DNA from: DASQFI01 sp963780895
GTDB taxonomy: Bacteria > Acidobacteriota > Vicinamibacteria > Vicinamibacterales > SCN-69-37
DNA: 64,000 bases
Reading direction: 5' to 3'
NCBI GenBank assembly: GCA_963780895.1
Contig: CAWAEG010000011.1
Location: forward strand, 191,796-255,795
The notes beneath the pieces are model-generated. The model did no database searches, was not told where the DNA came from, and saw only the letters and a list, made by a program, of their open reading frames with translations. The position numbers and the translations under genes are program-made. Numbering within the stretch: the first letter of the stretch is position 1; each line of letters opens with the position of its first letter. Shown here one piece after another: positions 1 to 8,451 of this stretch.

Positions 1-97
1 GGACGACCGCGGCGTCGAGCCGCGCGCCGAGCCGTTCGGCCAGCGTCGTCTTCCCCAGACCGATCGGGCCCTCGATCGCGAGGTAACGGAAGTCCAA
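1..97 (-). CDS. deoxynucleoside kinase, 5' part only
   Basis: This is the N-terminal 32 codons of a gene that runs off the left edge. Starting from TTG at 97 it reads MDFRYLAIEGPIGLGKTTLA, with a P-loop (GPIGLGKTT) at residues 10-18. A start this close to the P-loop, followed by a LAERLGARL-like helix, is typical of the deoxyadenosine/deoxyguanosine kinase family, which phosphorylates deoxynucleosides in the cytosol for salvage. No good Shine-Dalgarno precedes the TTG, because the spacer is a run of C. A TATACT hexamer ends 9 nt before the start, so the message may be nearly leaderless. Other small P-loop kinases remain possible because only the N-terminus is visible. Confidence 0.7.
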   Translation of the reverse strand, partial: MDFRYLAIEGPIGLGKTTLAERLGARLDAAVV

Positions 98-138
98 GGG
101 GGGGTCAGTATAGCAGTGGAATGAAACCCGTCCGACCC

Positions 139-214
139 ATCGGGTAATTGAGCAATTGACCAATTGAGCAATTGAAGAACAATTACCCAATTACCAATTA
201 CCCAATTACCCGAT
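139..214. repeat. AT-rich dyad repeat built from GGTAATTG words
   Basis: The left half carries GGTAATTG/GCAATTG words and the right half their complements (CAATTACCC, AATTACC). The outermost 12 bases, ATCGGGTAATTG and CAATTACCCGAT, pair perfectly. The result is an AT-rich, hairpin-forming island between GC-rich genes. Related islands occur at 16393-16481 and 16963-16994. It lies in the gap between the kinase and menC, and no gene is visible there. Confidence 0.8.
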
Positions 215-286
215 CGGTACCCGCCGTACCGACTCGTCACTTAAGTCGGATCGAACTTCGCACGATACGATACCTGGTGAGGTCTC

Positions 287-1396
287 GTGAGAATCGATGC
301 GGTCGAGCTGTCGGTCGTCCGGCTGCCGCTCGTGCGGCCCTTCGAGACGAGCTTTGGACGCATGTCGGCGCGCGAATTCGTGCTCGTGGCCGCCCGCCAG
401 GGTGGCGTCACGGGATGGGGCGAGTGTGTCGCGGATGTGGATCCGTATTACAGCTCTGAAACTACCGCGACGAGCTGGCAGATGTTGTCGAAGTATCTCG
501 TGCCGCCGGTGCTCGGCGCGGATATTGAACACCCGAGAATGCTGCACGGCTTCTGGAAGCGCGTCCGTGGCCACCGGATGGCGAAAGCCGCGCTCGAGAT
601 GGCAGCGTGGGATCTGCACGCGCGGCTCGAGCGCCTGCCGTTGTACGAAGTGCTCGGCGGGACCGCCCGTCCGATCGCCGCGGGCGTCTCAATCGGTATT
701 CACGAGACGCCGGCCGCGCTCGTCGAGCGTGTCCAGTCGGAGCTCGCCGAGGGCTACCGGCGCGTCAAGATCAAGATCAAGCCCGGCTGGGATCGAGCGC
801 CGGTCGAAGCCATTCGCGAGGCGTGTGGAGACATCGCGCTCATGGTCGACGCCAATGCCGCCTACCAGGCCAGCGATGCAGGCGTGCTCGCCGAGCTCGA
901 TCGCTTTCACTTGATGATGATCGAACAGCCGCTCGACTACGACGATCTGGTGCAGCACGCGCGGCTGCAGCCGTCGCTCGGCACGCCGATTTGTCTCGAC
1001 GAGTCGATCACCGGCCCACAGGCCGCTATCGACGCCCTGGATCTCGAAGCCTGCCGGATCATCAACATCAAGCCCGGCCGGATGGGCGGGTTCGGCCCGT
1101 CGCTCGCCGTCCACGCGATCGCGCAGGAGCGCGCCATTCCGCTGTGGCACGGCGGAATGCTCGAAAGTGGGATCGGCCGGGCGCACAACTTGCATTTGTC
1201 CACGCTGCCCGGCTTCGTGCTGCCGGGCGATGTCGCGGCGAGCCGGCGATATTTCGTCCCGGACCTGATCGACCCACCGATCGAGGTGGCACCCGACGGA
1301 ACGATCGCCGTGCCCGCCGGTCCTGGCACCGGCGTCAATCCGGTGCCCGATCGGCTGCGGGCCGCGACGCTTCATACAGAAAGGTTCTGCGCGTGA
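287..1396 (+). CDS. menC: o-succinylbenzoate synthase / N-succinylamino acid racemase family
   Basis: A 369-residue member of the enolase superfamily, muconate lactonising subgroup. All catalytic residues are visible: the KxK pair K161/K163 (VKIKIKPG), metal ligands D188 (MVDANAAY), E213 (IEQPL) and D238 (CLDES), and the opposite-face base K262 (NIKPGRMGG). The N-terminal capping domain begins at residue 1 from a GTG start with GGTGAGG about 5 nt upstream. In menaquinone synthesis the family dehydrates SHCHC to o-succinylbenzoate in the cytosol. Close relatives racemise N-acylamino acids, and the two activities cannot be separated by eye. No other men genes are in the window. The stop overlaps the next start (GTGA), so the downstream lipoprotein is translationally coupled. 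Confidence 0.8.
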   Translation: MRIDAVELSVVRLPLVRPFETSFGRMSAREFVLVAARQGGVTGWGECVADVDPYYSSETTATSWQMLSKYLVPPVLGADIEHPRMLHGFWKRVRGHRMAKAALEMAAWDLHARLERLPLYEVLGGTARPIAAGVSIGIHETPAALVERVQSELAEGYRRVKIKIKPGWDRAPVEAIREACGDIALMVDANAAYQASDAGVLAELDRFHLMMIEQPLDYDDLVQHARLQPSLGTPICLDESITGPQAAIDALDLEACRIINIKPGRMGGFGPSLAVHAIAQERAIPLWHGGMLESGIGRAHNLHLSTLPGFVLPGDVAASRRYFVPDLIDPPIEVAPDGTIAVPAGPGTGVNPVPDRLRAATLHTERFCA

Positions 1397-3522
1397 GCAA
1401 GTACCTCTGGGTCCTCGCGCTCGTGACGGGACTGACGGCGTGCGCGGCCAAAAAGCCCGCCCAGCCGCCGGCGCCGCCGCCACCGCCGCCGGTCCCGATC
1501 GACACGAAAGCCGCCTGGACGCTGCGGCTCGAACACCAGCGGGTGTTACGCGACGGAGGGGTTGACGGGCCCGCGACCATGCCCGTGGGACCGCGCGCGC
1601 TGACGGAGGCGATCTCCGCGGATCTCGAAGGGCTCGCGGTCGATCCGGATCCTGCGCTTCGTCGCCGCGCGCTTCTCGCCATCGGCCGCGTCGGTGCCGC
1701 TGAAGGGCTGCGGGCGTTGGTCCCGGCGTTGACCGATCCGGACGAGAACGCCCGCGCGACCGCCGCGTTCGCGCTCGGCTTGCTCGCATCCAAAGACGCG
1801 ATCGATCCGCTGCGCGCTGCCCTTCAGGATCCCTCGCTGGCGGTGCGCGGCCGGGCCATCGAAGCGCTGGGGCTCATTGGCGACCCCGCCGCGGCCCCGG
1901 CGGTGGCCGACGCCGCGGGTTGCCGCGCGACGATCGCCGCTATCGAGGCCGACGACGAGGGATGGCCGAAGACGCCGGAGGTCGAGGTCTGCCGGCTCGC
2001 GCTGTTCGCGCTCGTCCGGCTTCGAGACTACGACGCGCTGGCCCGCGCCGCGCTCGACGAGCAGGGGCAGCCCGTCTCCCGCTGGTGGCCGGTCGCGTAC
2101 GCGCTGCAGCGGATCAATGACGCGCGCGCCGTGCCGGCGTTGCTCACGCTGTCGTCGAGCACAGGTGTCTACACCCCGGCGTTTGCGCTGCGAGGACTCG
2201 CGGCCGCGAAGGACCGCCGTGTCGTTCCCCCCGCGGTGGCCGCGGCAACACGTGCGGATGGCGATGTCCGCCTTCGGGCCGCCGCCGTCCGCGCGCTCGG
2301 TCAGGTCGGCGGCGCCGACGTCGCCCAACCGCTCAGGAAAATCATTTCCGACCCCGCCACGCCGCCGAACCTTGCGCTCGAAGCGGTCAACGCGCTGGCG
2401 GCCGCCGGTGGACCGCAGGTGTACGGCGTGATGCTCGATCTGCTGACGGACCCGTGGCCCGCGATCCGCGCGGCGGCGATCACGGGAGCGGCTCAGCTCG
2501 ATCCGGAGGGGTTCCTGCTCGTCATCTCGACGTTCGATCGGGATCCGGACTGGTCCGTGCGCGCGGCGCTGGCGAGAGTCCTGGGTTCGCTGCCCGTCGA
2601 TCGGGCCACCCCCGCCCTTCAGGAGCTGGCGGCCGACGACGACGTTCGCGTGCGCGGACCGGCGCTCGAGTCGCTTGCGAAAATCGAGGTTCCGGATCTC
2701 ACCAAGCGTCTCTTCGACGCGCTCGACGCGCCGGACTTCGTGGTGCGTGCGACCGCGGCGCGTTTGATGGGTGAACGGAAACCACAGGGCGGGGCGCCGC
2801 GGCTGGCCGCGGCGTATGTCCGGGCGGCCGAGGGCGATGCGGCCTACGCCGCCCGTGCGGCCGCGCTCGAGGCGCTCGCGAAGTATGGCGGGGAAGAGGC
2901 GCTGACGACGCTCAGCAAGGCGCTCGCCGATCGCGACTGGCCCGTCCGGATCCGCGCCGCCGAGCTTCTTCGTGAGCTGGGTCAGCCGGACGCCGCCCCG
3001 GTGCGGCCTGCGCCCGTCCGGCAGTCGCTCGAGCTCTTCGAATCCCCTCGGCTCCTCCGGCCGGACTATTCACCTCACGCGTTCATCGAAACGCGGATGG
3101 GAACCATCGAAATCGAGCTCAACGTCGTCGATTCGCCACTGACGGCGTGGACGTTCGTCGAGCTGGCGAGGGCCGGCTTCTTCAACGGCATCCGGATCCA
3201 TCGCCTCGTGCCGAACTTCGTCGTGCAGGCGGGTGACCCGCGTGGAGACGGGGAAGGCGGGCCCGGCTACACGATTCGAGACGAACTGAGCCCGATGCCG
3301 TTTCTCCGCGGGACGGTGGGGATGGCGCTGGATTGGCGCGACACGGGGGGCAGCCAGTTCTTCATCACCGTGTCACCGCAGCCGCATCTCGACGGCAGGT
3401 ATACGGTGTTCGGTAAGGTCGTCAACGGCATGGATCTGCTGGACGGGCTGTCGCTCTGGGACGTGATCGAGCGCGTGCGGATCTGGGACGGCAAGACGAT
3501 GGGTTCGACGCCCTCGCGTTAG
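1393..3522 (+). CDS. HEAT-repeat lipoprotein with C-terminal cyclophilin PPIase
   Basis: A 709-residue protein. The GTG start at 1393 overlaps the menC stop and gives a lipoprotein signal (MSKYLWVLALVTGLTACAA, Cys at 16) followed by a proline-rich linker, so I prefer it to the longer upstream frame. Residues about 60-540 are alpha-helical HEAT/PBS-type repeats with recurring patterns such as ALGLIGDPAAAPAV and RAAAVRALGQVGGADV. Residues about 563-705 are a cyclophilin-type peptidyl-prolyl isomerase with HRLVPNFVVQAGDP, GGSQFFIT and HLDGRYTVFGKV, so the active-site Arg, Phe and Gln positions look intact. The protein is probably membrane-anchored and faces the periplasm, acting as a folding factor with a protein-binding scaffold. 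The substrate is unknown. Confidence 0.85.
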   Translation: MSKYLWVLALVTGLTACAAKKPAQPPAPPPPPPVPIDTKAAWTLRLEHQRVLRDGGVDGPATMPVGPRALTEAISADLEGLAVDPDPALRRRALLAIGRVGAAEGLRALVPALTDPDENARATAAFALGLLASKDAIDPLRAALQDPSLAVRGRAIEALGLIGDPAAAPAVADAAGCRATIAAIEADDEGWPKTPEVEVCRLALFALVRLRDYDALARAALDEQGQPVSRWWPVAYALQRINDARAVPALLTLSSSTGVYTPAFALRGLAAAKDRRVVPPAVAAATRADGDVRLRAAAVRALGQVGGADVAQPLRKIISDPATPPNLALEAVNALAAAGGPQVYGVMLDLLTDPWPAIRAAAITGAAQLDPEGFLLVISTFDRDPDWSVRAALARVLGSLPVDRATPALQELAADDDVRVRGPALESLAKIEVPDLTKRLFDALDAPDFVVRATAARLMGERKPQGGAPRLAAAYVRAAEGDAAYAARAAALEALAKYGGEEALTTLSKALADRDWPVRIRAAELLRELGQPDAAPVRPAPVRQSLELFESPRLLRPDYSPHAFIETRMGTIEIELNVVDSPLTAWTFVELARAGFFNGIRIHRLVPNFVVQAGDPRGDGEGGPGYTIRDELSPMPFLRGTVGMALDWRDTGGSQFFITVSPQPHLDGRYTVFGKVVNGMDLLDGLSLWDVIERVRIWDGKTMGSTPSR

Positions 3523-3529
3523 GGGGAAG

Positions 3530-3580
3530 GACCTCGGGTTTCGTTTCTTGAAGAGCAGGGCGGCAACGAAACCCGAGGTC
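3530..3580. terminator. inverted repeat at the 3' end of the HEAT-PPIase gene
   Basis: Arms GACCTCGGGTTTCGTT (3530-3545) and AACGAAACCCGAGGTC (3565-3580) are perfect complements around a 19-nt loop, 8 nt after the stop codon. There is no T-run on the plus side. This is either a 3' stabilising or terminating hairpin, or a member of the palindromic repeat family described under findings. A related word, CGAAACCCGAGGTC, recurs near 48555 at another gene end. Confidence 0.6.
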
Positions 3581-3582
3581 TA

Positions 3583-3611
3583 AAAGAAAAAGGGGGCGAC
3601 AATCGCCCCCT
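3583..3611 (-). terminator. intrinsic terminator of the lysine-rich micro-ORF
   Basis: Read on the minus strand this is GGGGGCG, loop ATTGT, CGCCCCC, then TTTTTCTTTT, the classic stem plus U-run. It lies 25 nt past the stop of the 17-codon ORF and opposes the HEAT-PPIase hairpin. Confidence 0.75.
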
Positions 3612-3635
3612 CTTTCTCTTTCAAGCCAGGCAGGC

Positions 3636-3689
3636 TTAGCGCTTCTTGCCGCCCTTCTTTTTCCCGCCCTTGGCTGCTTTCTTCGCCAT
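3636..3689 (-). CDS. 17-residue lysine/glycine-rich micro-protein
   Basis: Minus-strand ATG at 3689 encodes MAKKAAKGGKKKGGKKR and a TAA stop: 17 residues, 9 of them Lys and one Arg, with no acidic residue. A strong purine-rich Shine-Dalgarno (AAGGGGGGG) ends 10 nt upstream, and a textbook intrinsic terminator follows the stop, so the unit is framed like a real gene. The composition resembles the tails of histone H1-like or ribosomal proteins, which suggests a nucleic acid binder. That is inference, because the peptide is too short for family assignment. It has no clear promoter between the upstream terminator (3849-3882) and its start. Confidence 0.5.
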   Translation of the reverse strand: MAKKAAKGGKKKGGKKR

Positions 3690-3848
3690 TGTCTTGGTTC
3701 CCCCCCTTCACGGTGGTGTGCTGCGCAGGCATCGACTGCGCCGCGGCGTCGCTGCCAACCGGCACGCATGACCCGCGCGCGCAGCGCCCTTGCCTTGCTG
3801 CAGACAATCGAGCGTTGATCGGGCGGCTCGCGTCTGCGATCTCGGACA

Positions 3849-3882
3849 CAAAAAAAAGGGTGCAGGCACAAGTGCCGCACCC
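3849..3882 (-). terminator. intrinsic terminator downstream of ddl
   Basis: On the minus strand GGGTGCGGCAC, loop TT, GTGCCTGCACCC (one bulge) is followed by a run of eight T. It is the first strong terminator after the ddl stop at 4150, implying a 3' untranslated stretch of about 265 nt. Confidence 0.8.
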
Positions 3883-4149
3883 TGTCGCCTTACGTCGTTG
3901 CCTGGCGCCTCGCCGCGTTCGGGTCGATCATGACTCGACGCGTCGTTCGACTTCCGTCGGTGTCCATTAAGAACGGCGCGAGAGCAACTGACTCATCATC
4001 ACTGTCGACGATGCACAACAGATCGTATGAGTCAGTCGATCGCACGCAAGACGTAGATTAGGGTTGGTCTTGAGGAGAGTCAAGCACATTCTTCGTCTCG
4101 ACGCGCGTCGATCGTGCGCTCGACGCGCACGCGATCGCCCGCGCGCGAC
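3883..4149. other. gap between ddl and its terminator, no supported gene
   Basis: This stretch is downstream of ddl on the minus strand. A 25-codon ORF (MDTDGSRTTRR at its start, from ATG at 3968) ends just before the terminator but has no ribosome-binding site. The stretch could be a long 3' UTR or hold a 3'-derived small RNA. I see no conserved motif that decides this. Confidence 0.4.
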
Positions 4150-5310
4150 TCAGAACACCGTCGTCTTGAGCTCCTGCTTCTCGGTGTGGCGCTCGAGGGC
4201 GAGCGCGATGAGCCGATCGACGAGCGCGGCGTACGGCACGCCCGACGTCGCCCACAGCTTCGAGTACATGCTGATGGTGGTGAACCCGGGGAGCGTGTTG
4301 ATCTCGTTCACGTAGAGCGCGCCGGTCGCGCGGCTCAGCAGGAAGTCGACCCGCGCGAGCCCGGAGCCGTCGATGGCGTCGAAGGCCGCGAGGGCCAGCT
4401 GCTGCACCTCGCGCGCCTGCGCCTCCTCGAGCACGGCGGGGATCTCCAGCCGCGAGTGCCCGTCGATGTACTTCGCCTGGTAGTCGTAGAACTCCCGCGA
4501 CGGGACGATCTCGCCGGGCACGGACGCTTCGGGCGCCTCGTTGCCGAGCACCGCGCACTCGATCTCCCGGGCGTCGGCGACCGCCGCTTCGACCACCACC
4601 TTGCGGTCGAACTCGAACGCCTGGTCGAGCGCGGTGCCCAGCTCCTGGGGCTCGTGGACCTTCGAAATCCCCACGCTGGACCCCATATTGGCCGGCTTCA
4701 CAAAGACGGGGTACGGCAGTGATTGTTCGACCGCCGCGCCGACCGTCCGGGGCGACGTCCGCCATTCGCGCCGGCGGACGACCTGCCAGTCGCAGACCGG
4801 CAACCCGCGCGCCCGGAACAGCACCTTCATGACGGCCTTGTCCATGCCGACCGACGAGGCCAGCACGCCGCACCCGACGTAGGCGACGTTGGCGAGCTCG
4901 AGCAGGCCTTGAATGGTGCCGTCTTCGCCGTACGGGCCGTGGAGGACGGGGAAGATCACGTCGAGCCTGAGACCGGTGAGCGCCGCGGCGGCTTCCGCTT
5001 CGTCGGCGCGCGCCGATCGGCGATCGACCAGCACAATCGTCTCTTCGGCGGGACGCGGAGGCAGGAACACTTCGCGACCGCCGCGCACGCGCGCGACTTC
5101 ACTCCGCGTCTGCTCGATCACCTCCGCCGCCGACGCGGCGGAGGGCGGACGATCGGCGAGTACCCAGCGGCCGTCCTTCTCGATGCGAAGCGCGACAGGC
5201 TCGTAGCGCTGTCGATCGAGATTGGCGAAGACAGCCGCCGCGGATGCCAGCGAGACTTCATGCTCGCCCGAGCGTCCGCCGTAGAGCACACCAACGCGAA
5301 GACGTTTCAC
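4150..5310 (-). CDS. ddl: D-alanine--D-alanine ligase
   Basis: A 386-residue ATP-grasp enzyme. It begins MKRLRVGVLYGGRSGEHEVS from a GTG, with the family's N-terminal GGRSxEHEVS loop. The centre holds HGPYGEDGTIQGLLE and FVKPANMGSSVGISKV (ATP-binding), and the C-terminus LYVNEINTLPGFT carries the metal-binding Glu/Asn. It joins two D-alanines in the cytosol for peptidoglycan precursor synthesis. The Tyr/Phe switch that separates D-Ala from D-lactate ligases was not assessed. It is divergently transcribed from tgt across only 35 bp. The upstream TATAAT on its strand lies 18 nt before the GTG. Confidence 0.93.
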   Translation of the reverse strand: MKRLRVGVLYGGRSGEHEVSLASAAAVFANLDRQRYEPVALRIEKDGRWVLADRPPSAASAAEVIEQTRSEVARVRGGREVFLPPRPAEETIVLVDRRSARADEAEAAAALTGLRLDVIFPVLHGPYGEDGTIQGLLELANVAYVGCGVLASSVGMDKAVMKVLFRARGLPVCDWQVVRRREWRTSPRTVGAAVEQSLPYPVFVKPANMGSSVGISKVHEPQELGTALDQAFEFDRKVVVEAAVADAREIECAVLGNEAPEASVPGEIVPSREFYDYQAKYIDGHSRLEIPAVLEEAQAREVQQLALAAFDAIDGSGLARVDFLLSRATGALYVNEINTLPGFTTISMYSKLWATSGVPYAALVDRLIALALERHTEKQELKTTVF

Positions 5311-5328
5311 GGGAAATATCGGGAGGTC

Positions 5329-5336
5329 ATTATAGG
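5329..5336. promoter_or_regulatory. shared divergent -10 region of ddl and tgt
   Basis: The 8-bp core ATTATAGG reads TATAAT on the minus strand (5334-5329), 18 nt before the ddl GTG, and TATAGG on the plus strand (5331-5336), 9 nt before the tgt GTG. No convincing -35 element is seen on either side. The tgt message would be nearly leaderless if this site is used. Confidence 0.45.
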
Positions 5337-5345
5337 CTAAGCGCG

Positions 5346-6506
5346 GTGAGCGAACCGTTCAGGTTTGAGGTTGTCGCGCGGGACGGCCAGGCGCGGCGCG
5401 GCCGCCTCTCCCTGCCGCACGGGATCGTCGAGACGCCCGCGTTCATGCCGGTCGGCACACGCGGCGCCGTGAAAGGCGTGACCGTCGAGCAGCTGCAGGA
5501 TCTCGGCGCCGAAATCCTGCTCGCCAACACGTATCACTTACATCTTCGTCCGGGCGCCGATCTCATCGCGCGCGCCGGCGGTCTCCACCGCTTTACCGGC
5601 TGGCCGTCGCCGATCCTCACCGACTCCGGCGGGTATCAAGTCTTCAGTCTGGCGTCCCGGGCGAAGGTGACCGAAGACGGCGTCGTGTTCCGCTCGCACC
5701 TCGACGGGCAGTCGCACACCCTGACGCCGGAGTCGGTGGTCGATATCCAGGCCCGTCTCGGTTCGGATGTCGCGATGATGTTCGACCAGTGCCCGAGCTG
5801 GCCCGCCACCCGTGAGGAGGCCGAGGCGGCGATGTCGCGCACGTTGAGGTGGGCGCGCCGTGCGCGCGATCGGCATCAGGCGCTCGAGAGCGGCGCCGCG
5901 CCGGAGCTTCCGCGGCCTGCGCCCGGCCAGGTGCAGTTCGGGATCGTGCAGGGCGGGACGTTCAAGGATCTTCGTGATCTCAGCGTCCAGGGGACGGTCG
6001 CCGTCGGATTCGATGCGTATGCCATCGGGGGCTTGTCTGTGGGGGAGCCGGTCGAGACGATGTACGACGTCGTCGGCCACACCGCTCCCCAGCTGCCCGA
6101 AGACCGGCCGCGCTACCTGATGGGGACGGGGATGCCCGACGACCTGGTCGAAAGCGTGGCCCGGGGCATCGATCTGTTCGACTGCGTGCTGCCGACCAGA
6201 AACGCCAGAAACGGCCAGCTCTTCACCCGGCACGGGCCTCTCAATATCAAGAACGCGCGCTACGCCGAGGACCACCGCCCCCCGGATGGCGAATGCACTT
6301 GTCCGACCTGCCGGCGATACAGCCGCGCCTATCTCCGGCACCTGTTCGTGTCGGGCGAGCTCACCGCGGCCACCCTTAACACGTTGCACAATCTACACTT
6401 TTACCTTGACACCATGCGCGGGATTAGGAAGGCTATTGAGTTCGGAACCTTCGATACGTTCCAGAGAGCGTTCCTCGAGACGTATTCCCGCCGGCACATT
6501 TCATAA
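5346..6506 (+). CDS. tgt: tRNA-guanine (queuine) transglycosylase
   Basis: 386 residues from GTG (SEPFRFEVVARDGQARRGRL). It swaps G34 of GUN-anticodon tRNAs for preQ1, the first macromolecular step of queuosine synthesis. Visible motifs are LTDSGGYQVFSL (base-recognition Asp), FGIVQGG, GGLSVGEP, FDCVLPTRNARNGQLFT with the nucleophilic Asp, and the Zn site CTCPTCRRYSRAYLRHLF (two Cys, later Cys and His). The start was chosen because family members begin about 5 residues before FEVxxxD. It leads the export cluster, a common order being tgt-yajC-secD-secF. The gap to yajC is 5 nt. Confidence 0.95.
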   Translation: MSEPFRFEVVARDGQARRGRLSLPHGIVETPAFMPVGTRGAVKGVTVEQLQDLGAEILLANTYHLHLRPGADLIARAGGLHRFTGWPSPILTDSGGYQVFSLASRAKVTEDGVVFRSHLDGQSHTLTPESVVDIQARLGSDVAMMFDQCPSWPATREEAEAAMSRTLRWARRARDRHQALESGAAPELPRPAPGQVQFGIVQGGTFKDLRDLSVQGTVAVGFDAYAIGGLSVGEPVETMYDVVGHTAPQLPEDRPRYLMGTGMPDDLVESVARGIDLFDCVLPTRNARNGQLFTRHGPLNIKNARYAEDHRPPDGECTCPTCRRYSRAYLRHLFVSGELTAATLNTLHNLHFYLDTMRGIRKAIEFGTFDTFQRAFLETYSRRHIS

Positions 6507-6511
6507 CTAGA

Positions 6512-6865
6512 ATGACCGATCCCATGACAGTGCCGTTCGTGGTGGCCATGGCGCAGCCGGCGCAGGGACAGGGCAACATCCTGATCCAGCTCTTCCCGTT
6601 CGTCTTGATGATCGGCATCTTCTATCTATTGGTGCTGATGCCGATGCGGAAGCGCCAGAAGAAGGTGCAGGACTTCCAGGCCGCGTTGAAGGTCGGTGAC
6701 AAGATCGTCACGACGAGCGGCATTTACGGGCTGATCACGCGAGTGTCGGATCTGACCGTCCAGGTCCAGATCGCGGACAAAGTGAAGATCGAGGTGGCGC
6801 GAGCAGCCATTGGCGGCTACCAGGGGCAGGAGCCCGTCGTGCAGCCCGAGTCGGGTCGGAACTAA
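6512..6865 (+). CDS. yajC: preprotein translocase subunit YajC
   Basis: 117 residues with a single membrane helix (LFPFVLMIGIFYLLVLMPMR, residues about 28-47) followed by RKRQKKVQDFQAALKVGDKIVTTSGIYG, the signature of YajC. It associates with SecD/SecF at the inner membrane. It is longer at the N-terminus than E. coli YajC because of a leader before the helix. It lies between tgt and secD with 5-nt spacers, so cotranscription is near certain. Confidence 0.93.
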   Translation: MTDPMTVPFVVAMAQPAQGQGNILIQLFPFVLMIGIFYLLVLMPMRKRQKKVQDFQAALKVGDKIVTTSGIYGLITRVSDLTVQVQIADKVKIEVARAAIGGYQGQEPVVQPESGRN

Positions 6866-6870
6866 CAACG

Positions 6871-8433
6871 ATGTACGCAAACCTCCGGTGGAAGATGCTT
6901 TTGATCCTCGCCGTGACGGCGCTGGCCGTCTGGGCGTTTTACCCGCCGAGCCAGAAGGTCAAACTCGGACTGGACCTCAAGGGCGGCGTGCACATGATCC
7001 TGAGGGTTCACACCGACGACGCGCTTAAGCTCGAGACCGAGACGGCGGCCGAACAACTCCGTGAAGCGCTCACAACCGCCGGCATCACGCCCACGGCGGT
7101 GAAGCCGACGAGCCTGACCGAGTTCATGGTCGAAGGCATCCCACAAGCCAGTGACACACAGTTCCGCCAGATCGCCGACCTGCAGGTCACCGCAAGTTTC
7201 GATCGGGAAAGCCAGGGCGGCGGCACCTACCGGCTCCGCATGCGTCCGAACATGGCGGTCCGAAACCGCGCGGACGCTGTGACGCAGGCGCTCCAGACGA
7301 TCGAGCGGCGCGTCAACGAGTACGGCGTTTCCGAGCCGATTGTGGCGCCCTACGGCACATCCGGCGATCAGATTGTCGTCGAGCTCCCGGGCGTGTCCGA
7401 CATTGCCCGCGCGATGGAGCTCATCGGGAAGACCGCGCGGCTGGAAATCAAGCTCGTCGAAGGCGTGGCGGCAGACGAGGCGACCCTGCTGCAGGCGCAC
7501 GGCGGCAAGGTGCCGCCGGATATGGAGATCAAGCCCGGGCTCTCGGGCACCCAGGGCGATTCGTCGAAGGTGCTGTACCTCGTCCGCCGGACGCCAGTCG
7601 TGACCGGAACCGACCTTCGCAACGCCCGCCCGACCGTGGACGAGTTCAACCAGCCGGCCGTCGGCTTCTCGCTCAACAGCGACGGCGCGGTCAAGTTCGG
7701 CAAGGCGACCGGCGCGAACATCGGCCGGCAGCTGGCGATCATCCTCGATGACTTCGTCCAATCGGCGCCGGTCATCGAGGGCCGCATCGACCGGGAAGGC
7801 CGGATTTCGGGGAGCTTCACGCCTCAGGAAGCGAGCGACCTGTCGCTGGTCCTGCGGTCGGGCGCGCTGCCGGCGTCGCTGTCCTATCTCGAGCGTCGTG
7901 AAGTGGGTCCGTCCCTGGGGCGCGACTCGATCCGCGCCGGGATCATCGCGTCGATCGTCGGCCTGACGTTCGTCGCGCTGTTCATGCTCACGTACTACCA
8001 GCTTTCGGGGATCAATGCCGTGGTCTCGGTGGCGCTGAACCTGGTCATCCTGCTCGGGTTCATGGCCTACATCGGCGGGGTGATGACCTTGCCGGGCATC
8101 GCCGGCTTCATCCTCACGATTGGCATCGGCGTCGATTCGAACGTGCTGATTTTCGAGCGCATCCGCGAGGAACTGGCGGCCAGGAAGGGCGCGCGCCAGG
8201 CGGTCGCGGCGGGCTTCGATCGCGTGTTCCTGACGATTCTGGACACCCACATTGCGTCGTTGATCTCGGCGGCGTTCCTGTTTCAGTTCGGGACCGGGCC
8301 GATTCGGGGGTTCGCGACGACGCTGTTCTTCGGGCTGCTGTCAAACGTGTTCACCGCGGTGTTCGTCTCTCGGACGCTGTTCGAGCTCGTGCTGTCGCGC
8401 AAGCCGGCGGGATCGGTGAAGTTGAGCATATAG
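6871..8433 (+). CDS. secD: protein translocase subunit SecD
   Basis: 520 residues and six predicted membrane helices: one near residues 5-25 and five after about residue 350. The large periplasmic P1 domain holds LGLDLKGGVHMIL and ERRVNEYGVSEPIV. The membrane core holds the conserved GIGVDSNVLIFERIREEL segment, which in this RND-type family contains the proton-relay Asp. With SecF it uses proton motive force to pull secreted proteins through SecYEG. Complete and in frame. Confidence 0.96.
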   Translation: MYANLRWKMLLILAVTALAVWAFYPPSQKVKLGLDLKGGVHMILRVHTDDALKLETETAAEQLREALTTAGITPTAVKPTSLTEFMVEGIPQASDTQFRQIADLQVTASFDRESQGGGTYRLRMRPNMAVRNRADAVTQALQTIERRVNEYGVSEPIVAPYGTSGDQIVVELPGVSDIARAMELIGKTARLEIKLVEGVAADEATLLQAHGGKVPPDMEIKPGLSGTQGDSSKVLYLVRRTPVVTGTDLRNARPTVDEFNQPAVGFSLNSDGAVKFGKATGANIGRQLAIILDDFVQSAPVIEGRIDREGRISGSFTPQEASDLSLVLRSGALPASLSYLERREVGPSLGRDSIRAGIIASIVGLTFVALFMLTYYQLSGINAVVSVALNLVILLGFMAYIGGVMTLPGIAGFILTIGIGVDSNVLIFERIREELAARKGARQAVAAGFDRVFLTILDTHIASLISAAFLFQFGTGPIRGFATTLFFGLLSNVFTAVFVSRTLFELVLSRKPAGSVKLSI

Positions 8434-8451
8434 AGGCTGGAGCGACGACCG

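Noticed and set aside
607..1392. Upstream extension of the HEAT-PPIase reading frame
   Set aside because: It overlaps menC in another frame and is Arg-rich; the GTG at 1393 gives a proper lipoprotein signal and a coupled start.
3891..3968. 25-codon minus-strand ORF before the ddl terminator
   Set aside because: No ribosome-binding site and no compositional signal, unlike the neighbouring 17-codon ORF.
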